A DNA stretch of 10,350 nucleotides from Bdellovibrionales bacterium (GTDB taxonomy: Bacteria; Bdellovibrionota; Bdellovibrionia; Bdellovibrionales; UBA1609): assembly GCA_026713205.1 (NCBI GenBank), contig JAPOOY010000268.1:1-10350 (forward strand). Reading direction: 5' to 3'. The position numbers and the translations under genes are program-made. Shown in pieces: positions 1 to 7,252 of the stretch. The notes beneath the pieces are model-generated. The model did not search any database, was not told where the DNA came from, and saw nothing but the letters and a program-made list of their open reading frames with translations. Within the stretch, counting starts at the first letter, position 1. Every line of letters starts with the position of its first letter.

Positions 1-164
1 AAATAGGCGTTTTGCCACAGAGCGACTTGCAGTCACTACTGTGTCAAAGCCGAACTCACTGTTGGACTCTATACACTAATGAAAGGCCTCACTTGTTCCC
101 ATAGAAACCCCCATAAAGCTCCTCCTGGAAAAAGATAAAATTCTTTCAAAACTAACTCAATATA
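1..164. repeat. Palindromic repeat, copy 1 (left end cut by window)
   Basis: First of four copies of an intergenic palindromic family; the left arm and left terminus lie outside the window. Positions 6-58 match the 61-nt core of the other copies, including TTTTGCC and TGTGTCAAAGCCGAACTCA. The core hairpin pairs 16-20 with 39-43 and 21-27 with 31-37, loop TGC. One mismatch (C23/A35) would be a G-U wobble on the minus strand. The right arm is 59-86. A degenerate right terminus (about 136-164) resembles AAAATTC-AAAC-...-TATA of the other copies and abuts the left terminus of copy 2, sharing TATA at 161-164. No coding potential seen. Confidence 0.8.
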
Positions 165-370
165 CCGATCGTGTTTGAGTTTTTTAAAATGAAAAATACA
201 CCCTTCCTGAAGGAATATAGGGTTCAAAAATTCAGACATGCGTTTTGCCACAGAGCAACCTGCGGTCGCTACTGTGTCAAAGCCGAACTCATTTTTGAAC
301 CCTATATTCCTTCAGGAAGGGCTAATTTATATAAATAGAAAATCTCAAAATTCAAACCGAATTGATGTAA
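161..370. repeat. Palindromic repeat, copy 2 (complete)
   Basis: Complete element. The outer left terminus is 161-183 (contains GTTTGAGTTTT) and the outer right terminus is 345-370 (contains AAAATTCAAACC), forming an imperfect inverted repeat. Inside are arms 201-230 and 292-321, which are 30-bp perfect reverse complements. The 61-nt core is 231-291, with an inner hairpin: CACAG pairs with CTGTG, then AGCAACC with GGTCGCT around a TGC loop, with a single A/C mismatch. The element ends one base before the TAA stop (373-371) of the minus-strand gene at 371-2668, so it would form the 3' UTR of that transcript. It could act as a terminator-like hairpin, but there is no clear U-tract. Confidence 0.9.
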
Positions 371-2668
371 TTAAGGGCAGGCATAGGGTGGAAGAGTATG
401 CGAGGGTTGAAACTCACTTGCCATCTCACAGGAAATAAGTTTGACCGAATAACCAGCCCTCCCTCCGGTGACACAGCCACTGGGAAGTGGCTCGTCTTTC
501 TTTGCAACGGCTCGGCATTTTCCAAAAATTTCCTCCGGAAAAACATAGTTTTCATACCGTTCCTTCGTTGTTGTTGGAACCCAGGCCGTTAAAAAATGCG
601 CGGGATCTTTCACCAGCCAGGGAGCCACATTTTGATTTATATATCTTGGATACTGAGGTAGATGGGCAATCTCAAAATTTGTTGTTCCAAGATTAAAATA
701 AAAAGAACTTAAGGGAGATAACACACCAAATTTATCTTTATTCAAATTAGAATACTTTTGTGTATAGGGAAAACCAAAATCCCCTCGGAGAAAAGCCTGC
801 ACCGTCACTCCACCACCGGTAACATTGCCTATTGAAATGGCTCTGTTACCTTCGGGACAATCGCTCCCTGTAAATAAATGACATATCCGGGGAAAGTAAG
901 CCGTCATATAGTGATTAAGGGGAGAGTAGTAAGTCATATCGTACAAATCAGGAGCCACAGCCATCAACTCCATCATTCTGACAAAAAGGAAACGCGGCAC
1001 CGACCTGTTATAAGCCAGGGGATCCCCGCCATAGAGATGACTGAAGTGCATTATGTCAAAAGGAGGAGGGGAAGGCATTCCAAACCCGGGACCGGAAGGT
1101 TTTTTTAAATAATACTGTTGATGAGCTTCCTTGTGAATTAAACCCCATCTATCTCCCGGATAACGGGAGTAATTGGGTTTTAAGAGAAAAGGATTACCTG
1201 AAGCTAAATGGGTATTACCGGAATCAATGAGAATAGGTTTTTTAATAAGAGGATCCAAATCCGTTTTCTTAGGTCCTATCCGACCCCCAAAAGGCTTGGC
1301 CAGGGCGCTGGCCTTTAATTGTAAATCTCCATCTCCCGACAAACCCGGGAAAAACAAAGGGAAAGCGCTATCATAGTTCACTGTTACGGAAACCCCGTAA
1401 TAAAAAATCTCCTCTGTTCGTTCATAACCCAAAGTGAGAGGAGCTAAAAGGGCATCTTCTGTAAAGAAAATATTAGGAGGAGATGGCGGCAGGGCAGAAG
1501 GAGGAGGACTAGTAATACTGCCTCTGGTTCTAGGATCTGTACTTAAATCAAAAAGCCATCTCCACTGATTTACAAACTGCTGAATAGCGGGATTAGAGGG
1601 TGTTACCCCTAGTTTTGGTAATTGATAATGAGGTGTTCGTTCACTATTTCCACAATTACTATCATCAGAACCAGTAGCGCCTGGAAAATCCAAATACTCC
1701 AGGACAGGAAAAACATTTAAGGGAGTAAAAAAACTACTAAATTCCTTCCCTTGAGGGGAATGAAACTCCTCAAGGGCCTCTGTATTATTCTGAAAATTTG
1801 TTCTATTGGTGTAGGTGAGATTTTTTTGAAAGGTTTCTAACATTCCTTTTCGTATGGAGTTTCCATCCAGATCCAATCCCAGTTGAAGGGTTCTTTGATA
1901 AATTTCACGAATCATTATCTTTCGGTCTTTCTGATCCAAACGGAAATGACCTAAAAACATTTGAGTGATAAGCCAGTTATAAAATCCTTCTTTTTCACAT
2001 TTTTTTGCAAGCTCCCTACCCAACGCCAAATTTTGATCCAATAGAGAAGTAACCAATCCCATTAACGGGTTATTCGGTTCAATAGGAAAAGGCACCACAG
2101 CTTGTAACTCTGTCTCCAAATGTTTACAGTGATTTGTGCCTGAATCTAAATCTTCTCCCCTGGCCCATATAGCTGCACTGATACAAACAAAATAATTAGC
2201 ATCGCAATATTCATGATAAATTCTTTGAACACATTGAGGCTTATTATTCCATGGTCGCGAACAATACGGTTTTGATCCAGAACTTCTTCCTCCTGAAAGT
2301 TCTGAATTATTCACATAAGGGCACCAATATTCTCCCCCTGCAAAAGAAGGACCATGTAAATATGTTATAGAACTTAAAATCCGGTATCGCCAGGTGAGCA
2401 GTTTAAAGTTCTGCCGCATCTGGAAATTAATATGAGCTATTACATTTAAAACCTCCGCCTGCTTTTGCGCTCCATAGAGAGCCGCCAGATCAACGGAATT
2501 TTGTAAATTGATTTTATCGTGAACCACAAGAGCCACATTTAAAGTCATGGCAAAAAACACAAAGAGAACCTGAAAAACCAAAACAACAAAGATGGCCATT
2601 TGCCCCCTTTGCCGCCGCTGATGGGTCAAAGAGAGAAGTCGCGGTCTTTTCCTCTGTGTTATCTTCAT
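371..2668 (-). CDS. TadG-like membrane-anchored secreted protein, long (765 aa)
   Basis: Probable envelope protein with an N-terminal Tad/TadG-type module. After a basic cytoplasmic stretch (residues 1-22, many Arg/Lys) comes RGQMAIF, one hydrophobic segment (about 24-48), then LQNSVDLAALYGA (about 55-67). That arrangement is typical of TadE/TadG and related pseudopilin-like proteins exported with the N terminus anchored. The remaining ~690 residues should lie outside the cytoplasm; they hold a cysteine cluster (about 115-165), further paired cysteines, a proline-rich linker (PPPSALPPSPP) and many Asn/Tyr/Pro. I recognise no enzyme domain there. The start at 2668 is chosen because AAGGA lies 7 bases upstream; an upstream in-frame ATG at 2719 would add 17 residues but has no such site. 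No other tad genes are in the window. Repeat copy 2 abuts its stop codon. Function beyond surface or pilus-like role is unknown. Confidence 0.75.
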   Translation of the reverse strand: MKITQRKRPRLLSLTHQRRQRGQMAIFVVLVFQVLFVFFAMTLNVALVVHDKINLQNSVDLAALYGAQKQAEVLNVIAHINFQMRQNFKLLTWRYRILSSITYLHGPSFAGGEYWCPYVNNSELSGGRSSGSKPYCSRPWNNKPQCVQRIYHEYCDANYFVCISAAIWARGEDLDSGTNHCKHLETELQAVVPFPIEPNNPLMGLVTSLLDQNLALGRELAKKCEKEGFYNWLITQMFLGHFRLDQKDRKIMIREIYQRTLQLGLDLDGNSIRKGMLETFQKNLTYTNRTNFQNNTEALEEFHSPQGKEFSSFFTPLNVFPVLEYLDFPGATGSDDSNCGNSERTPHYQLPKLGVTPSNPAIQQFVNQWRWLFDLSTDPRTRGSITSPPPSALPPSPPNIFFTEDALLAPLTLGYERTEEIFYYGVSVTVNYDSAFPLFFPGLSGDGDLQLKASALAKPFGGRIGPKKTDLDPLIKKPILIDSGNTHLASGNPFLLKPNYSRYPGDRWGLIHKEAHQQYYLKKPSGPGFGMPSPPPFDIMHFSHLYGGDPLAYNRSVPRFLFVRMMELMAVAPDLYDMTYYSPLNHYMTAYFPRICHLFTGSDCPEGNRAISIGNVTGGGVTVQAFLRGDFGFPYTQKYSNLNKDKFGVLSPLSSFYFNLGTTNFEIAHLPQYPRYINQNVAPWLVKDPAHFLTAWVPTTTKERYENYVFPEEIFGKCRAVAKKDEPLPSGCVTGGRAGYSVKLISCEMASEFQPSHTLPPYACP

Positions 2669-2776
2669 ATTCAATTCCTTAAAATCGGTGTCTCCGGTTA
2701 TACTCGCTGTTACCGTCAAAGCTGACTATTAAAATTTTCCTTTAAGATAAAAACAAATCCTTTATTGATCTTATTT

Positions 2777-2800
2777 TATACCGATCGTGTTTGAAAGTTC
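2777..2800. repeat. Isolated left terminus of the palindromic repeat family
   Basis: The 18 bases TATACCGATCGTGTTTGA at 2777-2794 are identical to the left terminus of copy 2 at 161-178. No core or arms follow. A weak right-terminus-like segment at about 2825-2845 could close a decayed element, but the pairing is poor. It most likely marks a remnant copy upstream of the minus-strand TadG-like gene. Confidence 0.65.
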
Positions 2801-2839
2801 AGATTATTTTAACAATAACATAAAAATTTGTTTTAAATT

Positions 2840-2936
2840 TGTACCAATCCCATTTGAACTTTGAGGTTTTCCATTTATATAAAATAAGCATTTCCTTTAT
2901 TTAAAGGACCTTAAAATTCAAACCGGATCAGCATAA
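2840..2936. repeat. Core-less palindromic repeat relative
   Basis: Left terminus at 2841-2870 (ACCAATCCCATTTGAAC then GAGGTTTT) and right terminus at 2911-2936 (TTAAAATTCAAACCGG then GCATAA) match the outer termini of the full copies and pair with each other. In place of arms and core is a small hairpin, TCCTTTA-TT-TAAAGGA (2893-2908). The internal stretch TTTATATAAA-TAAGC resembles the region just outside the arms in copies 2 and 3. This looks like a deleted or ancestral short form of the element. Confidence 0.7.
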
Positions 2937-3100
2937 TTCGTAAGTTTTCAAATATGATCAATAAAATTATATAAATATCCCCTGTATTTTTCCAGATCAT
3001 CCAAACTGAATGAGCCTTTTACCTGGAATGAAATAGCAGCTCACAAATAATAACAAAAAAAACTCTTCTCAAATGGGGGGAGGATTAAGACAATCAAAGT

Positions 3101-4018
3101 ATGAAAAATCTTCTCAGGGAATTTGTTATCGGTCTCTTGTTAATTCTGGCTCTTTCTTCCTTCACTTTTATTTTAATTCATCTGGTTCCGGGAGATCCGG
3201 TGGATTTTATTCTAAAAGAGGGAGCTAATCAGGCGGAAAAAGAGCTTTTACGAACGGAATTAGGGTTAAATCAACCCCTCCTGCAACAGTATGGAAGTTT
3301 TATGAAAAACCTTTTTCGTTTGGACTTAGGTCTATCCCTTCATCGTCAGGAACCGGTAACAGCCTTGCTGGGTGAACAGTTCCCCCACACTTTGGGGCTG
3401 GCTCTTTTCTCTCTTTTCCTGGCTCTTCTTTGGGGAATACCCCTGGGAGTTGTCTCCGCAGTTAAAATGATGAAGCCGGTGGAAAAAGTGTTTGATGTGT
3501 TCCCTGTTTTCTTGTTTTCCATTCCCGCCTTTGTATCCGCTCCTCTTTTAATATGGCTTTTTGCCCTGCACTTTCCCCTGCTTCCTGTGGGGGGGACAGG
3601 AGGATTTTCCTATTTGATTTTACCCTCCATAAGTCTGGCTCTGCCTCTGGGAGCCATTTTAATGAAGATGACGAGAGTTTCCATACTGGAAGTTATTTCC
3701 GCCGAGTATGTAAAAACAGCTCTTGCCAAGGGGCTGTCTCCGGCAAAAATCTATTTTCGGCATATTTTATTTAATGCTCTTATTCCTATTATCACTTTAG
3801 CAGGCTTACAATTAGGAGCCCTTTTAACCGGAACGGTGATTATAGAAATTATTTTTGATCGCCCGGGTCTGGGCAGTCTTCTTTTTGAAGCTATCACAAC
3901 ACGGGACTACCCTCTTATTCAGGGAGTTGTTTTGATAATGGCCCTCATCTACATTTTTGCAAATCGTTTAACGGATAAACTCTACGCTCTTGTTCACCCG
4001 CAAATGAAGGAATCCTGA
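3101..4018 (+). CDS. ABC transporter permease, OppB/DppB family
   Basis: Inner-membrane permease subunit of a peptide/nickel-type ABC importer. At 305 aa it has normal length for the family. An N-terminal membrane segment (about 7-27) is followed by HLVPGDPVDFIL, then the family-typical GLNQPLLQQYG and LDLGLSL. The C-terminal half has several membrane segments and the EAA loop (EYVKTALAKGLSPAKIYFRH), which docks on the ATPase. FDRPGLG, RDYPLIQG and the ending YALVHPQMK complete the OppB signature. The ATG at 3101 is forced by an upstream in-frame stop, although the only strong purine-rich site is about 17 bases away. The next permease begins one base after the stop codon, so the two are co-translated. 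The usual periplasmic binding protein and ATPases are not nearby, so the substrate cannot be assigned; peptides or muropeptides are plausible given NagZ downstream. Confidence 0.9.
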   Translation: MKNLLREFVIGLLLILALSSFTFILIHLVPGDPVDFILKEGANQAEKELLRTELGLNQPLLQQYGSFMKNLFRLDLGLSLHRQEPVTALLGEQFPHTLGLALFSLFLALLWGIPLGVVSAVKMMKPVEKVFDVFPVFLFSIPAFVSAPLLIWLFALHFPLLPVGGTGGFSYLILPSISLALPLGAILMKMTRVSILEVISAEYVKTALAKGLSPAKIYFRHILFNALIPIITLAGLQLGALLTGTVIIEIIFDRPGLGSLLFEAITTRDYPLIQGVVLIMALIYIFANRLTDKLYALVHPQMKES

Positions 4019-4019
4019 A

Positions 4020-4814
4020 ATGATAAAAAACTTTGGTTTTATTTTTATTGGCGCCTTAACAATCTGTGCAGTATTGGCGCCTTGGATTCTTCCCTATAAT
4101 CCCCATGATTTGAATTTACCTTTGGGACTTCAGGAGCCGGGGTGGCCTCATCTTTTTGGTTTGGATGAAAATGGCCAGGACCTCTTCGTGAAAATTCTCC
4201 ACGGGGCAAGGCTCAGCCTTACGGTAACAGGAGTTGTTGTTTTTATCAGTGTGTGTGTGGGACTGCTTATGGGAACTTTGGCCGGGCTGTTTGGAGGATG
4301 GGTGGATCAACTGATTGCCGGAATGATAGATATGGCTTTGGCTTTCCCAAAATTCCTGTTGGCTTTAGCTCTTCTGGCCATGATGGGTCCCTCCACCGGT
4401 AACCTGATTTTGGCTTTAAGTTTTTCCACCTGGGCCGGTTTTGCCCGTTTGGTTCGGGGAGAGGTTCGCAAAATTAAAAAACAGGAATTTGTTTTAAGCG
4501 CAAGAGCTTCCGGCGGAAGAGGTTTTTTTTTAATCCGCAAACATATCTAGCCGAACATTCTGGGTTTGCTGGCTGTTCATGGAATGTTTCAGGCTGTAGC
4601 CGTTCTCATTGCCGAAGCGGGATTGAGTTTTCTAGGCTTGGGCGCTTCTTTGGATGTGCCCTCCTGGGGCGGTTTGATTGATTCCGGTCGGCAATTTCTC
4701 CTGGAAGCTCCCCATCTCAGCTTGTTTCCAGGTTTGTTTTTATTTTTATTTTTGTTCAGTTTAAACTCCCTGGGAGATGCGCTTCGGGATCACTTTAACC
4801 CCCGCAAATTGTAA
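4020..4814 (+). pseudogene. ABC transporter permease, OppC/DppC family, interrupted by in-frame TAG
   Basis: Partner permease of the upstream gene. Read through, it gives 264 codons, near the usual 270-300 aa. Visible are an N-terminal membrane segment, FGLDENGQDLFVKILHGARLSL (the family TDxxGRDxxSRxxxGAR region) and an EAA loop around LSARASGGRGFFLIRKHI. Codon 177 (4548-4550) is TAG, and the same frame then continues cleanly with PNILG, AEAGLSFLGLG, PSWGGLI and a normal C terminus. The stop sits where family members have Leu in H-x-L-P-N, so one base change (TTG to TAG) explains it. There is no frameshift. AAGGA lies 8 bases before the ATG. Possible explanations are a recent nonsense mutation, a sequencing error, or suppression; a product ending at residue 176 would lack the last membrane segments. 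A TTG at 4566 or ATG at 4584 could in principle allow reinitiation. Confidence 0.85.
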
Positions 4815-4815
4815 A

Positions 4816-5883
4816 ATGAAAAAACCCCTATCTGAAATTCAAAAACAAATCGGCTCCTGCTTAATGAGAGGTTTAAAAGGACCACAGCTCACGAAGGAGG
4901 AAAAAGACCACCTGCTATCCCATGAAGTGGCGGGAGTTATTTTATTCCAAAGAAATATCCTCTCCTTTAAACAGGTGTATGAGCTGTGCCGGGAATTAAA
5001 AGAGCTTTATCCGGTGAACAGTCCTCCCCCTTTGATTGCCGTGGATTTGGAAGGAGGGTCGGTGAACCGCTTTTCCCATCTTAAAGAATCCTTTCCCTGG
5101 CCCTCGGCGGAAAAGCTGGGTCAACTGAAAACCTCTGAAATTTCTCTTGTGGCGGAAATAATGGGACGACAACTCAGCACACTGGGAATTGACATTAACT
5201 TTGCCCCCGTTGTGGATGTGCCTCTTACACAAGGTTCACTTCTGAAAGGACGAACTTTTGACCAGAATCCGGAAACAATTATTTCCTGCGCTAAAGCTTT
5301 CACTGAAGGATTGATAAGGGGAGGAACTCTTCCCTGCTTAAAACACTTCCCCGGACATGGAGGAGTGAGTGAAGATTCCCACAAAACCCTGCCAAAAGAG
5401 GAAGGCCCCGTGGAAGGCAGAACGGCCCTCAAACCTTTTGAAGCTTTAAAACATTGCCCCTTAATTATGACAGCCCATATTGAATTTCAAAAGGAAGCGG
5501 GACCGGCCACATTTTCCTCTTACTGGCTGGAAACCGTTTTACGAAAACAAATGCAGTTTCAAGGTCTCATCGTTTCTGATGATATTGATATGGAAGCTTT
5601 AGCTTCTTATTCCTCTGCTGAGCGATTTACAAAAGCCCTCTCCGGCGGATGCGACCTGGTCCTCTGTTGTCAAAAACCGGAAACTCCCCTGGAAATTGAT
5701 CAATCCTTGGTAGAACAACCGGAGCCATTACAATTCCTAAAATCCCGCCTTGAAATTTCAGCTCAACGAATCAATCGTTTGAGACAAAGCCGGAAAAAGA
5801 GAGTCCACTCCACCTGGCAGGAAGCCTCTCAAATTCTATTCTCATCCACAGACTGGAAAAAACTGGAAAGCTTGATAATTTAA
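4816..5883 (+). CDS. nagZ: NagZ-like beta-N-acetylglucosaminidase, glycoside hydrolase family 3
   Basis: Predicted to remove the terminal GlcNAc from GlcNAc-anhydroMurNAc (peptide) fragments in cytosolic peptidoglycan recycling. The 355-residue product matches the single-domain GH3 NagZ size. Motifs in order: GVILFQRNI (about 40-48), IAVDLEGGSVNRF (74-86, substrate-binding region), INFAPVVDV (127-135), GRTFDQNP (145-152), KHFPGHG with DSH (176-189, the NagZ-specific loop carrying the Asp-His acid/base pair) and LIVSDDIDM (251-259, catalytic Asp nucleophile region). No signal peptide is seen, consistent with the cytosol. The ATG at 4816 begins one base after the permease stop and lacks a clear Shine-Dalgarno site, so translation is probably coupled to the upstream gene; an in-frame ATG at 4777 would overlap the permease. 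Repeat copy 3 starts right after the TAA stop. Confidence 0.9.
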   Translation: MKKPLSEIQKQIGSCLMRGLKGPQLTKEEKDHLLSHEVAGVILFQRNILSFKQVYELCRELKELYPVNSPPPLIAVDLEGGSVNRFSHLKESFPWPSAEKLGQLKTSEISLVAEIMGRQLSTLGIDINFAPVVDVPLTQGSLLKGRTFDQNPETIISCAKAFTEGLIRGGTLPCLKHFPGHGGVSEDSHKTLPKEEGPVEGRTALKPFEALKHCPLIMTAHIEFQKEAGPATFSSYWLETVLRKQMQFQGLIVSDDIDMEALASYSSAERFTKALSGGCDLVLCCQKPETPLEIDQSLVEQPEPLQFLKSRLEISAQRINRLRQSRKKRVHSTWQEASQILFSSTDWKKLESLII

Positions 5884-6111
5884 GTACCTTCTCCAGTTTG
5901 AATTTTACGGTTTTCCGCTAATATAAAGTTAGCCCTCCATTAAGAGAAGAGAGGGGGCCAAAAGTTCAAACATGCGTTTTGCCACAAAGCGGCTGATAGC
6001 CGCATTTGTGTCAAAGCCGAACTCACTTTTGGCCCCCTCTCTTCTCTTAATGGAGGGTGTAATCTTTCTCTCATCTGAAAAAACCGCAAAATTCAAACCA
6101 GACCAATATAA
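5884..6111. repeat. Palindromic repeat, copy 3 (complete)
   Basis: Outer termini about 5884-5914 (GTTTGAATTTTACGGTTTT) and 6081-6111 (AAAACCGCAAAATTCAAACC) form a near-perfect inverted repeat. Arms 5933-5964 and 6026-6057 are 32-bp perfect reverse complements. The 61-nt core is 5965-6025; its inner hairpin is the cleanest of the family, CACAAA/TTTGTG and GCGGCT/AGCCGC around a GAT loop with one bulged A. The element begins immediately after the nagZ stop codon. The rest of the gap before the next gene (6112-6219) is A/T-rich leader in which I see no convincing promoter. Confidence 0.9.
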
Positions 6112-6219
6112 CTGACCAGACTGATATCTCCAAAAAAACTCTTTAACAAAATTAGATTGAAAGATAGAAAAAATTCAGTAATAACAGAATAGGAAAAATA
6201 AAAAGTCAGGAGAAAGAAT

Positions 6220-7194
6220 ATGAAATTAGGAAGTTTAAAATCCTCATCCAAAGACGGACGGCTTGTTGTTGTCTCAAAGGACAATAAAAAAATGGTTCCC
6301 GCTACGGATGTGGCGGAAAATCTTCGCACGGCTCTGGAAAATTGGTCTGAAACCCGTCCGGCTTTAATGAGTTTATATGAACAACTCAACCAGGAACAAA
6401 TTTCAGGAGAAGAAATAAAACCGGAAAACTTTCATTCCCCACTGCCCAGGAGTTTTCAATGGATTGACGGATCCGCCTTCATTCAACATATTAAACTGGT
6501 TCGCAAATCCAGAAATGCACCTATTCCTGAAACCCTGCATACTATTCCCCTGGTTTATCAGGGAAGTGGTGACAGTTTCCTCGCACCCACGGAAGATATT
6601 CCCCAGTCTGATCCAAAACATGGAACGGATTTTGAAGGGGAAATCGGAGTCATAGTGAATGATGTTCCTATGGGAGTATCTCCGGAAAAAGCCCTGGATC
6701 ATATTATTCTTTTTGTTCTGATTAATGATGTGTCTCTTCGCGGACTGGCAGCTCCGGAACTTAAAAGAGGTTTTGGTTTTGTGCAAAGCAAACCTTCCTC
6801 CAGTTTTGCACCTTTTGCTGTTACAAAAGAAGAACTGGGAGGGAACTGGAAAGGGGGGCGTGTTCATCTTCCTCTCCTTGTGGACTTTAATGGAGTTTCC
6901 TTCGGGAAGGCCGGTGGAGGCGCCATGCATTTTCATTTTGGAGAATTGATCTCTCACGCCGCCAAAACCCGCCGCCTCACAGCAGGCACAATTATTGGCA
7001 GTGGCACTGTCTCTGAAGAAGGGAAGGGGTTTAGCTGTCTCGTTGAAAAAAGAACAGTGGAAACCATACAAACCGGTGAAGCCAAACAACCTTTCATGAA
7101 ACCAGGAGATCAGATCACAATCCGTATGCTGGATCAAAACGGGGAAAACATTTTTGGAACCATTTCTCAGAAAGTGATGAAAGCTCCTATATAA
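6220..7194 (+). CDS. Fumarylacetoacetate hydrolase family protein
   Basis: A 324-aa enzyme of the FAA-hydrolase superfamily, which hydrolyses C-C bonds or handles oxo-acids with a divalent metal; the best-known role is cleaving fumarylacetoacetate to fumarate and acetoacetate in tyrosine breakdown. The layout fits the ~330-aa bacterial group: N-terminal MKLGSLKSSSKDGRLVVVSKD, QWIDGSAFIQHIKLVRKSRNA (about 80-100), then the metal-binding core with DFEGEIGVIV (137-146, acidic ligands E139 and E141), LINDVSLR (167-174, D170) and SKP (190-192, conserved Lys). AKTRRLTAGTIIGSGTVS (248-265) and the C-terminal PFMKPGDQITI strand close the fold. AGGAGA lies 6 bases before the ATG. It is a single gene, flanked on both sides by palindromic repeats, with no other tyrosine-degradation gene in view, so the true substrate is uncertain. 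Confidence 0.88.
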   Translation: MKLGSLKSSSKDGRLVVVSKDNKKMVPATDVAENLRTALENWSETRPALMSLYEQLNQEQISGEEIKPENFHSPLPRSFQWIDGSAFIQHIKLVRKSRNAPIPETLHTIPLVYQGSGDSFLAPTEDIPQSDPKHGTDFEGEIGVIVNDVPMGVSPEKALDHIILFVLINDVSLRGLAAPELKRGFGFVQSKPSSSFAPFAVTKEELGGNWKGGRVHLPLLVDFNGVSFGKAGGGAMHFHFGELISHAAKTRRLTAGTIIGSGTVSEEGKGFSCLVEKRTVETIQTGEAKQPFMKPGDQITIRMLDQNGENIFGTISQKVMKAPI

Positions 7195-7252
7195 ACTGAT
7201 CCAGTTTAAAACACGACAATCCACAAAACTGATTTATAATCTTCTTACCTCT

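Larger units (their letters stand above)
2669..3100. other. Non-coding gap between divergent genes
   Basis: The 432-base gap separates the minus-strand TadG-like gene from the plus-strand permease genes and should hold both promoters, but I see no convincing -35/-10 pair for either. It contains the two repeat remnants listed separately. From 2937 to 3060 I see only A/T-rich sequence. A strong purine run (GGGGGGAGG, 3075-3083) lies about 17 bases before the permease ATG, far for a Shine-Dalgarno site, and an in-frame TAA at 3086-3088 rules out an earlier start. Confidence 0.6.

Noticed and set aside
201..321. Array-like unique segments beside a conserved unit, suggesting a CRISPR
   Set aside because: The units are dispersed, the 30-bp segments are inverted duplicates flanking the core, and no direct-repeat array or cas gene is present.
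161..370. Integron attC site
   Set aside because: attC sites conserve their outer ends (RYYYAAC/GTTRRRY) with a variable middle; here the centre is the conserved part, and no integrase or cassette array is seen.
238..438. Short plus-strand reading frame across repeat copy 2
   Set aside because: It runs through the palindrome into the antisense of the TadG-like gene, has no ribosome site, and its sequence is explained by the repeat.
2697..2719. TTGACG and TATAAC on the minus strand as a promoter for the TadG-like gene
   Set aside because: The spacer is only 11 bases, too short for a sigma-70 promoter.
4548..4550. Pyrrolysine at the TAG codon
   Set aside because: The position is a conserved Leu in a transport protein, with no pyl genes or insertion context in view; mutation or error is simpler.
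6403..7224. 273-codon minus-strand frame antisense to the FAA-hydrolase gene
   Set aside because: It mirrors a clearly coding, motif-bearing gene and its own product shows no recognisable domain.
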